DNA of 64,000 bases from Akkermansiaceae bacterium UBA7890 (GTDB taxonomy: Bacteria > Verrucomicrobiota > Verrucomicrobiia > Verrucomicrobiales > Akkermansiaceae): NCBI GenBank assembly GCA_002501065.1, contig DLRK01000102.1, positions 7,847 to 71,846 on the forward strand, written 5' to 3'. The translations under genes were made by a program, and so were the position numbers. The notes under the pieces were generated by a model. It ran no database searches, was not told the origin of the DNA, and saw only the letters and a list, made by a program, of their open reading frames with translations. Positions 26,395 through 35,393 of the stretch are shown piece after piece; within the stretch, counting starts at the first letter, position 1, and every line of letters starts with the position of its first letter.

Positions 26395-27381
26395 ATGCAA
26401 ATCCTCCCCCCCATTCCGAAACTGCCCTCCCTCCTTGCTCAGTCCATGAGAGCGACCCGCGCAGCCTCTCTCCTGTTTTTCCTTTTCGCCTCTCCGCTCT
26501 ACGCGGATTCCGACAAGAGGGAGATCACTCACTCCTTCCTTGGCCTCGGGAAGGGTGCTCGCACTTCCATCATTGGCGAAGACGGAAAAGTGGCATGGAA
26601 AATCGAGCTGCCTGCCAGCGACGGGTGGGTTCTGCCCAATGGCAATGTCCTGCTGGCCGTCTATCCCTGCAGGGAATATCCCAAGGGCGGGGTTGCCGAA
26701 ATCGAACGTGCGTCCAACAAGACGGTGTTTTCCTACCAGGGGCAACAGAACGAAATCAGCACCGTCCAACTCCTCCCCGATGGCTCCTTCCTCATAGCGG
26801 AACTCGGACCCAAGCCACGGGCCCGGACCATCAATCGCAAGGGGGAAGTCCTTCACGACATGCTGTTGTCCTGCCAGAAGAAAAACAGCCACATGCAGAC
26901 CCGCATGTTGCGGCGACTCCCGAATGGGAATTATATCGCCCCTCACCTTCTCGATTTCGCAGTCAAGGAATACGATCCCGGGACCGGGAAGGTCCTGAAG
27001 ACCTTTCCGACCGACGATCGGGGACGGGAGAAACGGGACTGGCCCTTTACCGCCATTCGACTGACTGACGGCAACACCCTCATTGGTTGCACCAACGGGA
27101 ACCGCGTGATCGAGGTGGATGGTGCGGGCAAGATTGTCTGGAAGGTGGATAACGGGGATATCGGCGAAAAACTCTTCGACGATGCCTGTGGGGTGCAGAG
27201 ACTCCCCAACGGCAATACGGTGATCACCAGCTACCACGCCACCGGCAACCGGGTGAAGCTCACCGAGGTGACCCGGGATAAGAAGGTTGTCTGGAGATAC
27301 AGCGGAGGCAAACACGGCTTCCACCACTTCCAGATCCTCACCACCAATGGGAAGTCGCTCACGGACAACACCATGAAGTAA
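26395..27381 (+). CDS. Exported beta-propeller (PQQ-like / arylsulfotransferase-like) protein
   Basis: 328 residues with an export signal (SLLFFLFASPLYA); an alternative start at M18 (26446) gives a tighter signal peptide. Repeated blades with the pattern LPNGNxL / DGNTLIG and WKxD recur about every 45 residues (GWVLPNGNVLLAV, RRLPNGNYIAPH, RLTDGNTLIGCTNGN, QRLPNGNTVITSY). This is the N-x-L-I signature of the PQQ-like/ASST propellers. It may bind a ligand or sense rather than catalyse. Gene order sulfatase, dehydrogenase fusion, propeller points to a common catabolic set. Confidence 0.75.
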   Translation: MQILPPIPKLPSLLAQSMRATRAASLLFFLFASPLYADSDKREITHSFLGLGKGARTSIIGEDGKVAWKIELPASDGWVLPNGNVLLAVYPCREYPKGGVAEIERASNKTVFSYQGQQNEISTVQLLPDGSFLIAELGPKPRARTINRKGEVLHDMLLSCQKKNSHMQTRMLRRLPNGNYIAPHLLDFAVKEYDPGTGKVLKTFPTDDRGREKRDWPFTAIRLTDGNTLIGCTNGNRVIEVDGAGKIVWKVDNGDIGEKLFDDACGVQRLPNGNTVITSYHATGNRVKLTEVTRDKKVVWRYSGGKHGFHHFQILTTNGKSLTDNTMK

Positions 27382-27460
27382 GGCGGCGCGCCTCTGTCTC
27401 AGATCCAGCCGCCTGCACCTTGAGTCCGGTGCCAGGGATCACGCAATGTGATCTCTCCAG

Positions 27461-27497
27461 AAAAAACGCCCGCCCGCATCGCGTGATGCAGGCGGGC
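27461..27497 (-). terminator. Intrinsic terminator of the YHS-globin gene
   Basis: Read on the minus strand, GCCCGCCTGCATC pairs with GATGCGGGCGGGC (one mismatch, four-base loop) and is followed directly by six T. The arms are at 27468-27480 and 27485-27497, and the T-run comes from 27461-27466. This is a strong rho-independent terminator about 65 bases after the globin stop codon. Confidence 0.85.
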
Positions 27498-27560
27498 AAG
27501 ATCGCCATCCACCTCAACCATCAATGGCTTCGGGTGGAAATCTATTTTTCGGCTATCGCC

Positions 27561-28142
27561 TTACTTGGCTGACTTTTTCTTGCGATTCAGAACGTCGTCC
27601 TTGGTGCTCGCGGCAACCGCCATCACCTGCTTGATGAGCTCTTCCTTCACCTTGAGCTCCTGGAGTGTTTTCTGCAGGTGCCCGGCTATCGCGTTAAAAT
27701 CGGATTCCTTCAATTCGAGGCTGAGGTGTGCTTTCCGCATATCCTTGCCGGTCCACGCCTTCGGTCCACCAAGGGCTGCCGATACGAATGCTTTCTGCCT
27801 CTTGTGCTGCTTCTTCATGTCCACACCGTCGAAGTAGTGATTGACCGTCTTGTCGGCCAGCACCTTGGTGTAGAACAGATCAATCGTCGCATTAACGGCG
27901 GCCGCTCCACCGATCTTATGATAAATGCTGTTGTGTCGATCTTCAGTGAACTCCTTGCAGCATTTACCGCTGCAGAAGGCATAGGTCTCTCCTTCGTACT
28001 TGGTTGTGCATTTCGGATTAGCTGCTCTCCCCGTAATTGGGCATTTCTCGTTAACTGCATTTTGAGAGAATCCGCTGAGGGAGAAACTCAGGAGAATGCT
28101 GGAGGTCAGTGAGAATCTTGGGATATGGCGCAAAGGTTTCAT
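27561..28142 (-). CDS. Exported YHS domain-truncated haemoglobin fusion
   Basis: 193 residues from the ATG at 28142; earlier starts would only add a poor leader. Signal peptide to about residue 26 (ILLSFSLSGFSQ). Residues 32-66 form a YHS metal-binding domain: C34-P-ITGR, then YAFCSGKCCKEF with C57 and C61. From 74 comes a group I truncated globin: IYHKIGGAAAVNATIDLFY, then HLSLELKESDFNAIAGHL with H139 as likely proximal haem ligand. Truncated globins bind O2 or NO; YHS domains bind copper or other soft metals. Export of both in one chain suggests metal and gas handling in the periplasm. It is followed by a strong terminator and is divergent from a TlpA-like gene. Confidence 0.85.
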   Translation of the reverse strand: MKPLRHIPRFSLTSSILLSFSLSGFSQNAVNEKCPITGRAANPKCTTKYEGETYAFCSGKCCKEFTEDRHNSIYHKIGGAAAVNATIDLFYTKVLADKTVNHYFDGVDMKKQHKRQKAFVSAALGGPKAWTGKDMRKAHLSLELKESDFNAIAGHLQKTLQELKVKEELIKQVMAVAASTKDDVLNRKKKSAK

Positions 28143-28163
28143 TTTTCTTATAGTTTGGGTTGT

Positions 28164-28184
28164 TGCTACGCAGGGTTGGTAGCA
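28164..28184. promoter_or_regulatory. Small inverted repeat upstream of the YHS-globin gene
   Basis: TGCTAC (28164-28169) and GTAGCA (28179-28184) form a perfect six-base inverted repeat 22 bases upstream of the globin ATG. It could be an operator or a 5' leader hairpin. No known regulator consensus matches. Confidence 0.2.
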
Positions 28185-28388
28185 GAGGGTGGGAAGGCGG
28201 GCCATAACAGGATAAGATTACCATGATAAATCGACTTCCACTCCAGTAATCTCGAAACCGATAGAACCCATTTGTGCACATTTGCCCTGATTCATCATCC
28301 TGTGCCACTGAGAGTCCAGATCGCCCCCGGGTTCGATGGGATGCGGCAGGGATGGACCCCCCAATTAGGCGATTGCCTGCCCCTGCAA

Positions 28389-29330
28389 ATGAAACAGGAT
28401 CAGAGGATGCAACTACCCATCCGGCCCGGGTTTAAACCTCTCGTGAAAGCTTCCTGGACAACAAATATCATCATCTTATCCATTTGTGTGGTTTCTCTCG
28501 ATCTCCTTCCAATGGCGATGGCGGAAGAGAATCCCGGGGATCGGGCCTACGCCACGCTCCTTAAAGCCGATGAGTTGGTCAAGAAGGGCGAGATCGAAAC
28601 CGCTTCCGCAACATACCTGGAGGGCGCCGCCCTCTACGAACAGGCGCTCAAGGCCAAGCCCGACGAGAGGGCGTTAAAGACGAACCGCCTCTACTGCCTC
28701 GACAAATCGGCCTTCGTCCTTATCAAGCACGCCGACATCCTGCGCAAGGAAGAGGATTTCGCGAAAGCCGCCCCTCTCTACGCCAAGGCGGTTGCACTTT
28801 ACGAAAATGTGCACCGAAAACTGGGCAGCACCCGGTTCGCCAACAACGTCAGGTATGCCCGGGTTCACGGAGGGGATTCCAGATTCCAGGCCGGATTGCT
28901 GGCGCACGGACCGGCGCCGGATTTCAAGTTGCCCGCGGCCGATGCCGCAGGCAAATCCGTGAAGCTGAGCGATTTGCGCGGCAAAACGATTGCGCTGGAG
29001 TTTTTCGCAACCTGGTGCCCCAGTTGTGTCGAAGCGGCCCCCGCGTTGGCCAGGATCCAGAAGGAGCTGGGCGATGAAAAGTTTGTCGCGGTGGGCGTCA
29101 GCTTGGATAAGGTCGAGGGTTTCAACCGCCGGAGTGGCGGATTGGAGGCATTCCTCAAAGCCGCCGGCACCAATCACCCGGTAGCCCTGGGGAACGACGA
29201 GGTGGCCCAGGCCTATTCGGTCCATAGTGTGCCATCGATCGTGTTGATTGATGCCGACGGAAACCTGGTCAAGAGGGTCGAGGACCCTGCCAACCTGCTG
29301 AAGGAAATCAAGGCAGTGCTGATGCCTTGA
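28389..29330 (+). CDS. TlpA-like thioredoxin with N-terminal helical repeats
   Basis: 313 residues from the ATG at 28389; a hydrophobic segment (IIILSICVVSLDLLPMAMA) then acts as signal or anchor. Residues 50-155 are helical and TPR-like (AYATLLKADELVKKG, DFAKAAPLYAKAVALYE). Residues 175-313 form a thioredoxin/AhpC-TSA-like domain with FFATWCPSC (C210, C213) and a cis-Pro loop in SVPSIVLID. It probably reduces disulfides or haem sites in the periplasm. Divergent from the YHS-globin, which has many cysteines and could be a substrate; this is inference. Confidence 0.82.
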   Translation: MKQDQRMQLPIRPGFKPLVKASWTTNIIILSICVVSLDLLPMAMAEENPGDRAYATLLKADELVKKGEIETASATYLEGAALYEQALKAKPDERALKTNRLYCLDKSAFVLIKHADILRKEEDFAKAAPLYAKAVALYENVHRKLGSTRFANNVRYARVHGGDSRFQAGLLAHGPAPDFKLPAADAAGKSVKLSDLRGKTIALEFFATWCPSCVEAAPALARIQKELGDEKFVAVGVSLDKVEGFNRRSGGLEAFLKAAGTNHPVALGNDEVAQAYSVHSVPSIVLIDADGNLVKRVEDPANLLKEIKAVLMP

Positions 29331-29414
29331 ACCCCCCAGCGATTTGAAGACAAGGGGGACGGTTTGCGCGGTTAATCCTGCAGCCTCACTTCGGCATCAA
29401 CGGATTACACCGAT

Positions 29415-29451
29415 AAAAACGCCCCGTCTTACGGGAGTTCAGCCCGGGCGT
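29415..29451 (-). terminator. Probable terminator of the NuoEF/NapGH operon
   Basis: On the minus strand, ACGCCC pairs with GGGCGT, enclosing an inner perfect hairpin CCCGT-AAG-ACGGG, and five T follow. It lies about 30-65 bases past the last operon gene (stop at 29481). Stem is bulged, so strength is uncertain. Confidence 0.55.
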
Positions 29452-29480
29452 CAGCCAATCCTAAGAAGGCCTGACCAGCG

Positions 29481-31184
29481 CTATTTCCCCTCTCCGGCAC
29501 CTTTATCCTCCAGGTTTCCTCCCGATTCCCCGTGCCCCGCGGCCGCTTCGACTCCGTCCGTCGAGGCGGGTTCAGGACCGGCTCCCACCGGGCGGCCCTG
29601 GGGCGGTTGGTACTTTTCATTACTCGACAGGGCTCCGGTGGGACAGGCCTCCACCACCTGGTCAGCGACCTTTTCGAGTCCCTCCGGAAGGGTCTTGTCG
29701 AGTGCGACACCGGCCGTGACATCGAAGCCCCGGCCCACAAAGGTAAAGCCGTAGGACTCCCCCTCCTTCTGCGTCACCTGGACGCAGAGGCCGCACTTGA
29801 TACACTTCCCCGATTCGTAGACCGCGCCGGCGTTCTGATTCAAGTGAGAGTGCTTTGCCCGTTCTTCGCCCTTGAACTGGTTCTGCTTGGCGCCGTAGTC
29901 GTCACTGTAGATCCGGAGCAGGCAGTTGTGTGAGGCCCGACAGTCGCAATGCATGCAGCGCCCACCCTCCAACTTCGCTTGGGCCAGATCGTAGCCCTCC
30001 GCTTCAAGCTTCTCGGGCTTGACCCGCGGAATGGGATCGGCTCCGCTCACGAAGATGTCGATCTCCCCTTCCTGCAGGCGGCCCATCATGTGATTGTAGA
30101 TCTCGACGATGCCCTCGATCGGTTGGCCGTTTACAAACTGACTCACGCACTCCGCGGTCTGCTTGGCGGTTTGCACCGACTTGAGAATGGGCATTCCCTT
30201 CTTGACCACGTTGCCTGCGGCGAAGACGCCTTCCGTCCCGGTCATGGCGGTCTTTGGATTGATCTTGAGGCCTTTCTCAGTCACGGGCACTCCCATGGCC
30301 TCGAGCAGTTCCTTTCCGGTTTCTCCGCAGGCCAGGACCACTCCGTCGTGTCCAGCCCGGAGTTTCTCGAGGGAGACCTGGTCGCCGAGCGCGCAGTTGT
30401 TCCTGAACTCAACTCCCATTAATTCCAGCACCCGCAACTCCCCATCGATCACCCAGTCCGGGAGCAGGCTCTGATCAAAGTCAGCCGAGCGCAGGCGTCC
30501 ACCTGGTTGACCCTCCCTCTCGTAAACAGTGCAGGCATGGCCGGCCCGGGTCAGGTAAAAGGACAGCGACAGGCCGGTGGCACCCGAACCCACGATGGCA
30601 ATCTTCTTTCCGGAGTCCTCCTTGACCGATGGCAGGAAGGGCCTCTCCCGCTTCAGGTCCCAATCCGCGATAAAGCGGGTCAGGTGCCGGATGGAAACGC
30701 CTTCGTCGAACGCGCTGCGGCGACAGCCTTTCTCGCAGGGGGCGTTGCAGAAGCGCTCCAGGATGGAAGGAATTGCCATGTCTTCCCTTACTGTGGCGAT
30801 GGCCTCTTCGAACTTCTCATCCTTGATTTCCCGGATCATCTTGGGAATCTCGGAGTGAATTGCACAGAGACGCTGGCAGGGTGCCTCACAGTCGCCAACA
30901 TGATCGCTGAGGAGGAGTTCCAGCGTCGCCTTGCGGGCCGCGCGGATCTCGTCGCACTGCGTTTCGATTTCCATCCCCTCGGCCACCTGGGCTGAACAGG
31001 CTGGCATGGTGCGCCCGGAGACCCTGTCCCTGACGACGCACATCATGCAGGAGGTGAAGTAGTCATATCCCTCCTTGTAGCACATGGCGGGAATCTCAAT
31101 TCCCAGTTGCGCAGCGGCGCGGATGATCGTCGTCGGTTCTTCCAACTCGATTTCCTGACTGTCGATCTTGAGCTTGATTGGCAT
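29481..31184 (-). CDS. NuoG-N/GltD-like Fe-S flavoprotein oxidoreductase
   Basis: 567 residues. Residues 1-75 are a NuoG/HydA-type 2Fe-2S domain with C-x10-C-x2-C-x13-C (AMCYKEGYDYFTSCMMC, then MPACS). Residues 95-165 resemble the GltD Fe-S head (CEAPCQRLC and CNAPCEKGCRR). The GltD-like FAD fold starts near 195 (KIAIVGSGATGLS, with GQPGGRLR) and has TGTEGVFAAGN. The last 110 residues are ferredoxin-like (CMHCDCRASHNC, CIKCGLC, EACPTGAL). Such proteins pass electrons between NAD(P)H, flavin and Fe-S partners, as in SfrB or NfnB relatives. It is the last gene of a five-gene operon, three bases after the NuoEF fusion. Cytosolic; there is no signal. Confidence 0.85.
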   Translation of the reverse strand: MPIKLKIDSQEIELEEPTTIIRAAAQLGIEIPAMCYKEGYDYFTSCMMCVVRDRVSGRTMPACSAQVAEGMEIETQCDEIRAARKATLELLLSDHVGDCEAPCQRLCAIHSEIPKMIREIKDEKFEEAIATVREDMAIPSILERFCNAPCEKGCRRSAFDEGVSIRHLTRFIADWDLKRERPFLPSVKEDSGKKIAIVGSGATGLSLSFYLTRAGHACTVYEREGQPGGRLRSADFDQSLLPDWVIDGELRVLELMGVEFRNNCALGDQVSLEKLRAGHDGVVLACGETGKELLEAMGVPVTEKGLKINPKTAMTGTEGVFAAGNVVKKGMPILKSVQTAKQTAECVSQFVNGQPIEGIVEIYNHMMGRLQEGEIDIFVSGADPIPRVKPEKLEAEGYDLAQAKLEGGRCMHCDCRASHNCLLRIYSDDYGAKQNQFKGEERAKHSHLNQNAGAVYESGKCIKCGLCVQVTQKEGESYGFTFVGRGFDVTAGVALDKTLPEGLEKVADQVVEACPTGALSSNEKYQPPQGRPVGAGPEPASTDGVEAAAGHGESGGNLEDKGAGEGK

Positions 31185-31187
31185 TCG

Positions 31188-33608
31188 TTACTCTTTTTCA
31201 AGGTCCACGATGTGGATTGCATCCACCGGGCAGACCTGCAGGCAGATATCGCAGCGGGTGCAGAGAGGATCCTGGATTACGTGGTGATGATAGGGATTCA
31301 TGGGAATGGCATCGGTGGGACAATACTGGGCGCAACGGGTGCAACCGATACATTCATCGTCAATGTCGTAGCGAATCAACGAGACACACTTCCTGGCGGG
31401 GCATTGTCCGTTGATGTGGGCCTCGAATTCTTCCCGGAAATATTTCAGGCAGGACAGGACGGGATTCGGAGCCGTCACCCCCAGGCCGCAGAGACTTCCC
31501 TCCTTGGTGATTGCAGCGAGGGTCTCAAGGCGGTCCAGATCACCCTTCTTGCTCCTCCCGGAGCACAGGCGCTCGAGAATTTCGCCCATTCGCCTGGTGC
31601 CGATCCGGCAGGGGGTGCACTTGCCACAGGATTCATCCTGGAGAAACCGCATGAAATAGCGCGCGATGTCGACCATGCAGTCCGTCTCATCAAGGACAAC
31701 CATGCCGCCTGATCCCATGATGGCTCCCACCTTGCTGATCTCCTCGTAATCAACGGGTGTATCGGCGAGGTGCTCGGGAACGCAACCGCCCGAGGGTCCC
31801 CCCATCAGCACCGCCTTGAGCTTCCGGCCCTCGGGAATGCCGCCCCCGATTTCCTCAACGATCTCCCGGATGGTCATTCCCATCGGAACCTCGATCATCC
31901 CACCGCGCACCACCTTCCCCGCCAGGGCAAAGGTTTTCGTTCCCTTGCTTTTCTCCGTGCCGACCGCCGCAAAGTTCTCGGGGCCATTGCGGATGATCCA
32001 CGAAACGGAAGCGAAGGTCTCGACGTTGTTGATGAGGGTTGGGTGACCCCAGAGACCGGACTGGGCCGGGAAAGGCGGACGGAACCGCGGCATGCCGCGA
32101 CCGCCCTCGATTGCCGACATCAGGGCGGTTTCCTCCCCACAGACGAAAGCCCCTGCCCCCTCCACCACCTCCAGCTTCAAACTCACTCCGGTCCCGAGGA
32201 TGTTTTCCCCGAGATACCCACGTTCCTCGCACTGCGCAATCGCGTTCAGAATGCGCTCGGTGGCGAGGGGATATTCGGCCCGAATATAGAGAAATCCTCT
32301 CTCTGCACCGATTACATAGGCGGCGACGATCATCCCTTCGATCACGCGGAACGGAAAGGATTCCAGGATCATGCGGTCCATGAACGCTCCGGGATCACCC
32401 TCGTCACCGTTGCAGATGACATACTTGACCTCGTTCTTCTCGGCCCGCGTGAATCGCCACTTCATTCCGGTCGGGAAACCGGCCCCTCCCCGGCCCCGCA
32501 GACCGCTGTCGAGCATGTCCTGAATGATATGCTCCGGATCTCCTCCTTCGAGGCACTGCTTCATCGCCACGAAACCATCGTGTGCGAGATAGTCGTCAAT
32601 GCTTCGCGGATCGAGAATGCCCGAGTGCTCGGTCACGTAGCGGGTCTGGGGATTCTCGAAGTGCTCGTCGATCTTCTGTCTGACATCCTTCGAGAAGCGG
32701 GTGGGCGGATCCCAGTCTTCATCAGTGAGGAGCTTTTCCAGAAGGTGAAAGACGGTGGCACCGGTTCGGCGCAGCCAACTGGCCGGACGGAAATGCTTCA
32801 GCAGGAGTGCGCGGACATCGGTCGGCTTGACCAGGCCATAGCGATGCCGGCCCCGTTGATAGATCGAGATCTCGACCAGGGGCGTTTCGAAGGACGCCCC
32901 CTTGCAGCCCACCTTCTTGACCCGCACTGGCAGATCCATTTCCCGGACGATCTTCCTGAGTTCCTCGAAGACCTGGAAAGCGCCTCCGGCCACACAACTG
33001 GAACACACACAGATACGAGCCTCGCCGACCGCGTCCTTGCGCGGTTCCTCCCTCTCGCCCGATTCCCCGGCCCTGGCAGCTTCACTGGCGAGAAAATCAG
33101 TGAGAAGATTGGGAATATTGAAGGCTTCCACATCGCCATAGATAACGTCATCCACCTGCACCACCGGCGCCAGCATGCAGCAACCGAGACAGGCGACTTC
33201 CTCCACTGTGAACTGGTTGTCGTCACTGGTGATCTCCTCCTCTCCGATCCCGAGGTGGCTGCGAAAGGTTTCGTCCAGGATGGAGGCGCCGCTGACGTGG
33301 CACGCGGTGCCCACGCAGGTCTTGATGATATGTTTGCCGACCGGTTGGTGACGGAACTGGGAATAAAATGTCGAGACGCCGGTGATGGCATCAGGTGTGA
33401 TTTCGGTGGTTTCAGCCAGGCGCTCCAGGGCGGTGGCAGGCAGGTGATTCCACTGCTTCTGCATCTCCTGCAGCAGAGGGATGAGATGGACCGGTTCCCT
33501 GCCGATGCGGGCCACCATGGCATCCACCGCTGAGAGATCGACCTGCGGTGTCTTCGTGCCGCAGGTCCCGGGACAGGTCTTGGGATCTTCCAGGGGTTCC
33601 TCGCTCAC
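31188..33608 (-). CDS. NuoE-NuoF-ferredoxin fusion, NAD(H)-linked dehydrogenase subunit
   Basis: 806 residues, GTG start overlapping the upstream stop (GTGA). Residues 20-175 are NuoE-like with 2Fe-2S ligands CVGTAC and CLGCC. Residues 195-285 are a second thioredoxin-like domain of the HydB/HndC type, in which the second ligand pair reads GCKGAS instead of GCxGxC. Residues 330-720 are NuoF: FMN loop GRGGAGFPTG, NADH loop GAGAFVCGEETAL, and the 4Fe-4S N3 motif SCGKCTPCR. The last 60 residues hold two 4Fe-4S ferredoxin motifs (CIGCTRCAQYCP, CTRCDICLQVCP). It would oxidise NADH or reduce NAD+. Its natural partners seem to be the neighbouring Fe-S proteins, since no hydrogenase or formate dehydrogenase is present. 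Confidence 0.92.
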   Translation of the reverse strand: MSEEPLEDPKTCPGTCGTKTPQVDLSAVDAMVARIGREPVHLIPLLQEMQKQWNHLPATALERLAETTEITPDAITGVSTFYSQFRHQPVGKHIIKTCVGTACHVSGASILDETFRSHLGIGEEEITSDDNQFTVEEVACLGCCMLAPVVQVDDVIYGDVEAFNIPNLLTDFLASEAARAGESGEREEPRKDAVGEARICVCSSCVAGGAFQVFEELRKIVREMDLPVRVKKVGCKGASFETPLVEISIYQRGRHRYGLVKPTDVRALLLKHFRPASWLRRTGATVFHLLEKLLTDEDWDPPTRFSKDVRQKIDEHFENPQTRYVTEHSGILDPRSIDDYLAHDGFVAMKQCLEGGDPEHIIQDMLDSGLRGRGGAGFPTGMKWRFTRAEKNEVKYVICNGDEGDPGAFMDRMILESFPFRVIEGMIVAAYVIGAERGFLYIRAEYPLATERILNAIAQCEERGYLGENILGTGVSLKLEVVEGAGAFVCGEETALMSAIEGGRGMPRFRPPFPAQSGLWGHPTLINNVETFASVSWIIRNGPENFAAVGTEKSKGTKTFALAGKVVRGGMIEVPMGMTIREIVEEIGGGIPEGRKLKAVLMGGPSGGCVPEHLADTPVDYEEISKVGAIMGSGGMVVLDETDCMVDIARYFMRFLQDESCGKCTPCRIGTRRMGEILERLCSGRSKKGDLDRLETLAAITKEGSLCGLGVTAPNPVLSCLKYFREEFEAHINGQCPARKCVSLIRYDIDDECIGCTRCAQYCPTDAIPMNPYHHHVIQDPLCTRCDICLQVCPVDAIHIVDLEKE

Positions 33609-35341
33609 GGCCCGATGCAGTAGATGTTATCCGTCCCGCGCAGGTAAAGGCTGTCGCCGAGAAAGGCCCCGGTGCAGTTGCCCTCCTCCCCCAGGGACGG
33701 AGTGCCAATGACCTCCAGTTTGGGGCCCGGCGTGATGATGTGCATGATCCCGGCCCGGTCCAGCATGTAGATCCGGTTCTCCGCCAGGATGGGCGAGGCG
33801 TAGAAGCCATCGTCGGTGTCCTCGAACCAGAGTTCCTTCCCGGTTTTGGCGTTGTAGCAGACGATGCCACCCCCGCCCAGTCCGGCAATCAGGTAGTCCC
33901 CCACCACCATGGGAGTGGAAACATCAGGCATCAGGTCTTCATTGGTCCACACGATCTGGTGCGTCTTGACATCGATGGCACACAGTTTGGCCCGATCACC
34001 GGAGACGTAGAGCAGACCATCCGCGAAAGTCGGAGAGGGAGCCACCTCGGCCCGTTCCAGGCACTCGCAACGCCACAACTCCTTCCCGTTCTTCGGATCG
34101 TAGGAGACCACCGCCCCACTGGCAGACAGGATCACCTCGACCCGTTCCCCGGTGTTGATAAGAGCTGGCGATGACCAGGAAGGACCCAGCTTGCGGGGTG
34201 TCTTCCACCGCATCTGGCCGGTGGCGGAATCGAGACCGAAGAGGAAACTGTCTTCCCGGTGGTCGAATTGGATCAGGAGCAGGTTCTCATGAACCACCAG
34301 GGACGAAGAATAGCCATAGGAGATGTCGGGGACGCCCAGGTTCTTGGCCCACACCTGAGTGCCATCGAGATCGAAGGCGACCAGGTCGCCGGTTGCGAAA
34401 ATCGCGAACACCCGTACCCCGTCCGTTGCCATGGTGGCAGCCGCATATCCCGTGTCCCTTGTCACCTTCGGGGGGGTGGCGGGTGAACCGGGCACATCCC
34501 TGACGGCCTTCTTCCAGAGCATTTCACCGTTCTTGAGGTCGAGGCAATAGACCTCCTGGGCGCTCTTGTCCGCCCCCGAAAAATACATTCGCTCCTTCCA
34601 GAGAATCGGCGAATTGAAGCCCGGTAACGGCACTGCGGTCTTCCAGCGAATCCCCGCGTCACTCTCGCCGTCCCATTCCGTGGGCAATCCGGAGGTGCGC
34701 GCTCTTCCCGACTCCGGACCGAGAAACCCAGCCCAGTTCTCCAGGCGTTCTTCCGGGGTGGCGGTGGCGACCGGGGCACCCGAGGGAGGTGTCTTCACGG
34801 CAGGGGCATTCCCGCCCCCCCCGGGCGGGTCGCGGTCCTCCTTGTCGAGCGGACTCTCCCACGGCAACGCAATCATCAGCGCGAACCCGGCCAGGACCAG
34901 CCCGGCAGCGGCAACCGATTTGCGAGCCCACTTCGCGTCCTCCACGATATCATCCTTGGGATCGGAGGAGTCGGGATAAGGAGGCTCCAGCTTGTAGTTT
35001 TCCAGGGCCTTGAAGGCAACCACCATGATGATCAGTCCGCCGATCAGGAGACCGATGCCAAGGCGGTTGAAATGCTGACTGGTGAAGAACGCACGTCGGG
35101 CGATATGATCCAGTTCCCGTATTTCCTCACGCAGTTCTTCATTCTTCGGGTCGGTCTTGAGTTGTTCCACCAGTTTCAGCAGAGCCGGCGAATGGATGGG
35201 ATCGGTCTTCTTGAGACTGAGGTTATTGGCGATGAGAAGACCGCAGACGATCAGTGAAAACACGCCCGCCACCAGTCCCGCGCCCTTGATCACCCGGTAG
35301 GAGAGGGTGGCTGTGCTCTTCTTGTATTCAACGACACGCAT
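33605..35341 (-). CDS. Membrane-anchored PQQ-like beta-propeller within the redox operon
   Basis: 578 residues. Three hydrophobic helices (about 18-40, 93-112, 142-159) with a coiled segment between the first two, then a Pro/Gly-rich linker and a PQQ-like beta-propeller (from about 205) with blade signatures such as YCLDLKNGEMLWKK, FGLDSATGQMRWKT, YDPKNGKELWRC and CYNAKTGKELWFED. No haem motif. The stop overlaps the NuoEF start by four bases, so it is coupled to a cytosolic dehydrogenase although the propeller should face the periplasm. It may be a structural or sensory subunit of a membrane complex. Whether it binds PQQ is not decidable from sequence. Confidence 0.82.
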   Translation of the reverse strand: MRVVEYKKSTATLSYRVIKGAGLVAGVFSLIVCGLLIANNLSLKKTDPIHSPALLKLVEQLKTDPKNEELREEIRELDHIARRAFFTSQHFNRLGIGLLIGGLIIMVVAFKALENYKLEPPYPDSSDPKDDIVEDAKWARKSVAAAGLVLAGFALMIALPWESPLDKEDRDPPGGGGNAPAVKTPPSGAPVATATPEERLENWAGFLGPESGRARTSGLPTEWDGESDAGIRWKTAVPLPGFNSPILWKERMYFSGADKSAQEVYCLDLKNGEMLWKKAVRDVPGSPATPPKVTRDTGYAAATMATDGVRVFAIFATGDLVAFDLDGTQVWAKNLGVPDISYGYSSSLVVHENLLLIQFDHREDSFLFGLDSATGQMRWKTPRKLGPSWSSPALINTGERVEVILSASGAVVSYDPKNGKELWRCECLERAEVAPSPTFADGLLYVSGDRAKLCAIDVKTHQIVWTNEDLMPDVSTPMVVGDYLIAGLGGGGIVCYNAKTGKELWFEDTDDGFYASPILAENRIYMLDRAGIMHIITPGPKLEVIGTPSLGEEGNCTGAFLGDSLYLRGTDNIYCIGP

Positions 35342-35393
35342 CTATTCTGGCCTTTCGTGGAGGTTCTCCCTTTCTTCCAATCAACCTTGGCTT

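Noticed and set aside
27438..27454. Hairpin GATCAC/GTGATC as plus-strand terminator after the propeller gene
   Set aside because: It has no T-run on the plus strand; the neighbouring structure is clearly a minus-strand terminator.
31770..33533. A 587-codon plus-strand frame opposite the NuoEF fusion
   Set aside because: The minus strand encodes all NuoE, NuoF and ferredoxin motifs; the plus-strand product is a composition artefact.
29481..33608. Reading the NuoEF and GltD-like genes as part of a hydrogenase or formate dehydrogenase
   Set aside because: No large catalytic subunit with NiFe, FeFe or molybdopterin motifs occurs in the window.
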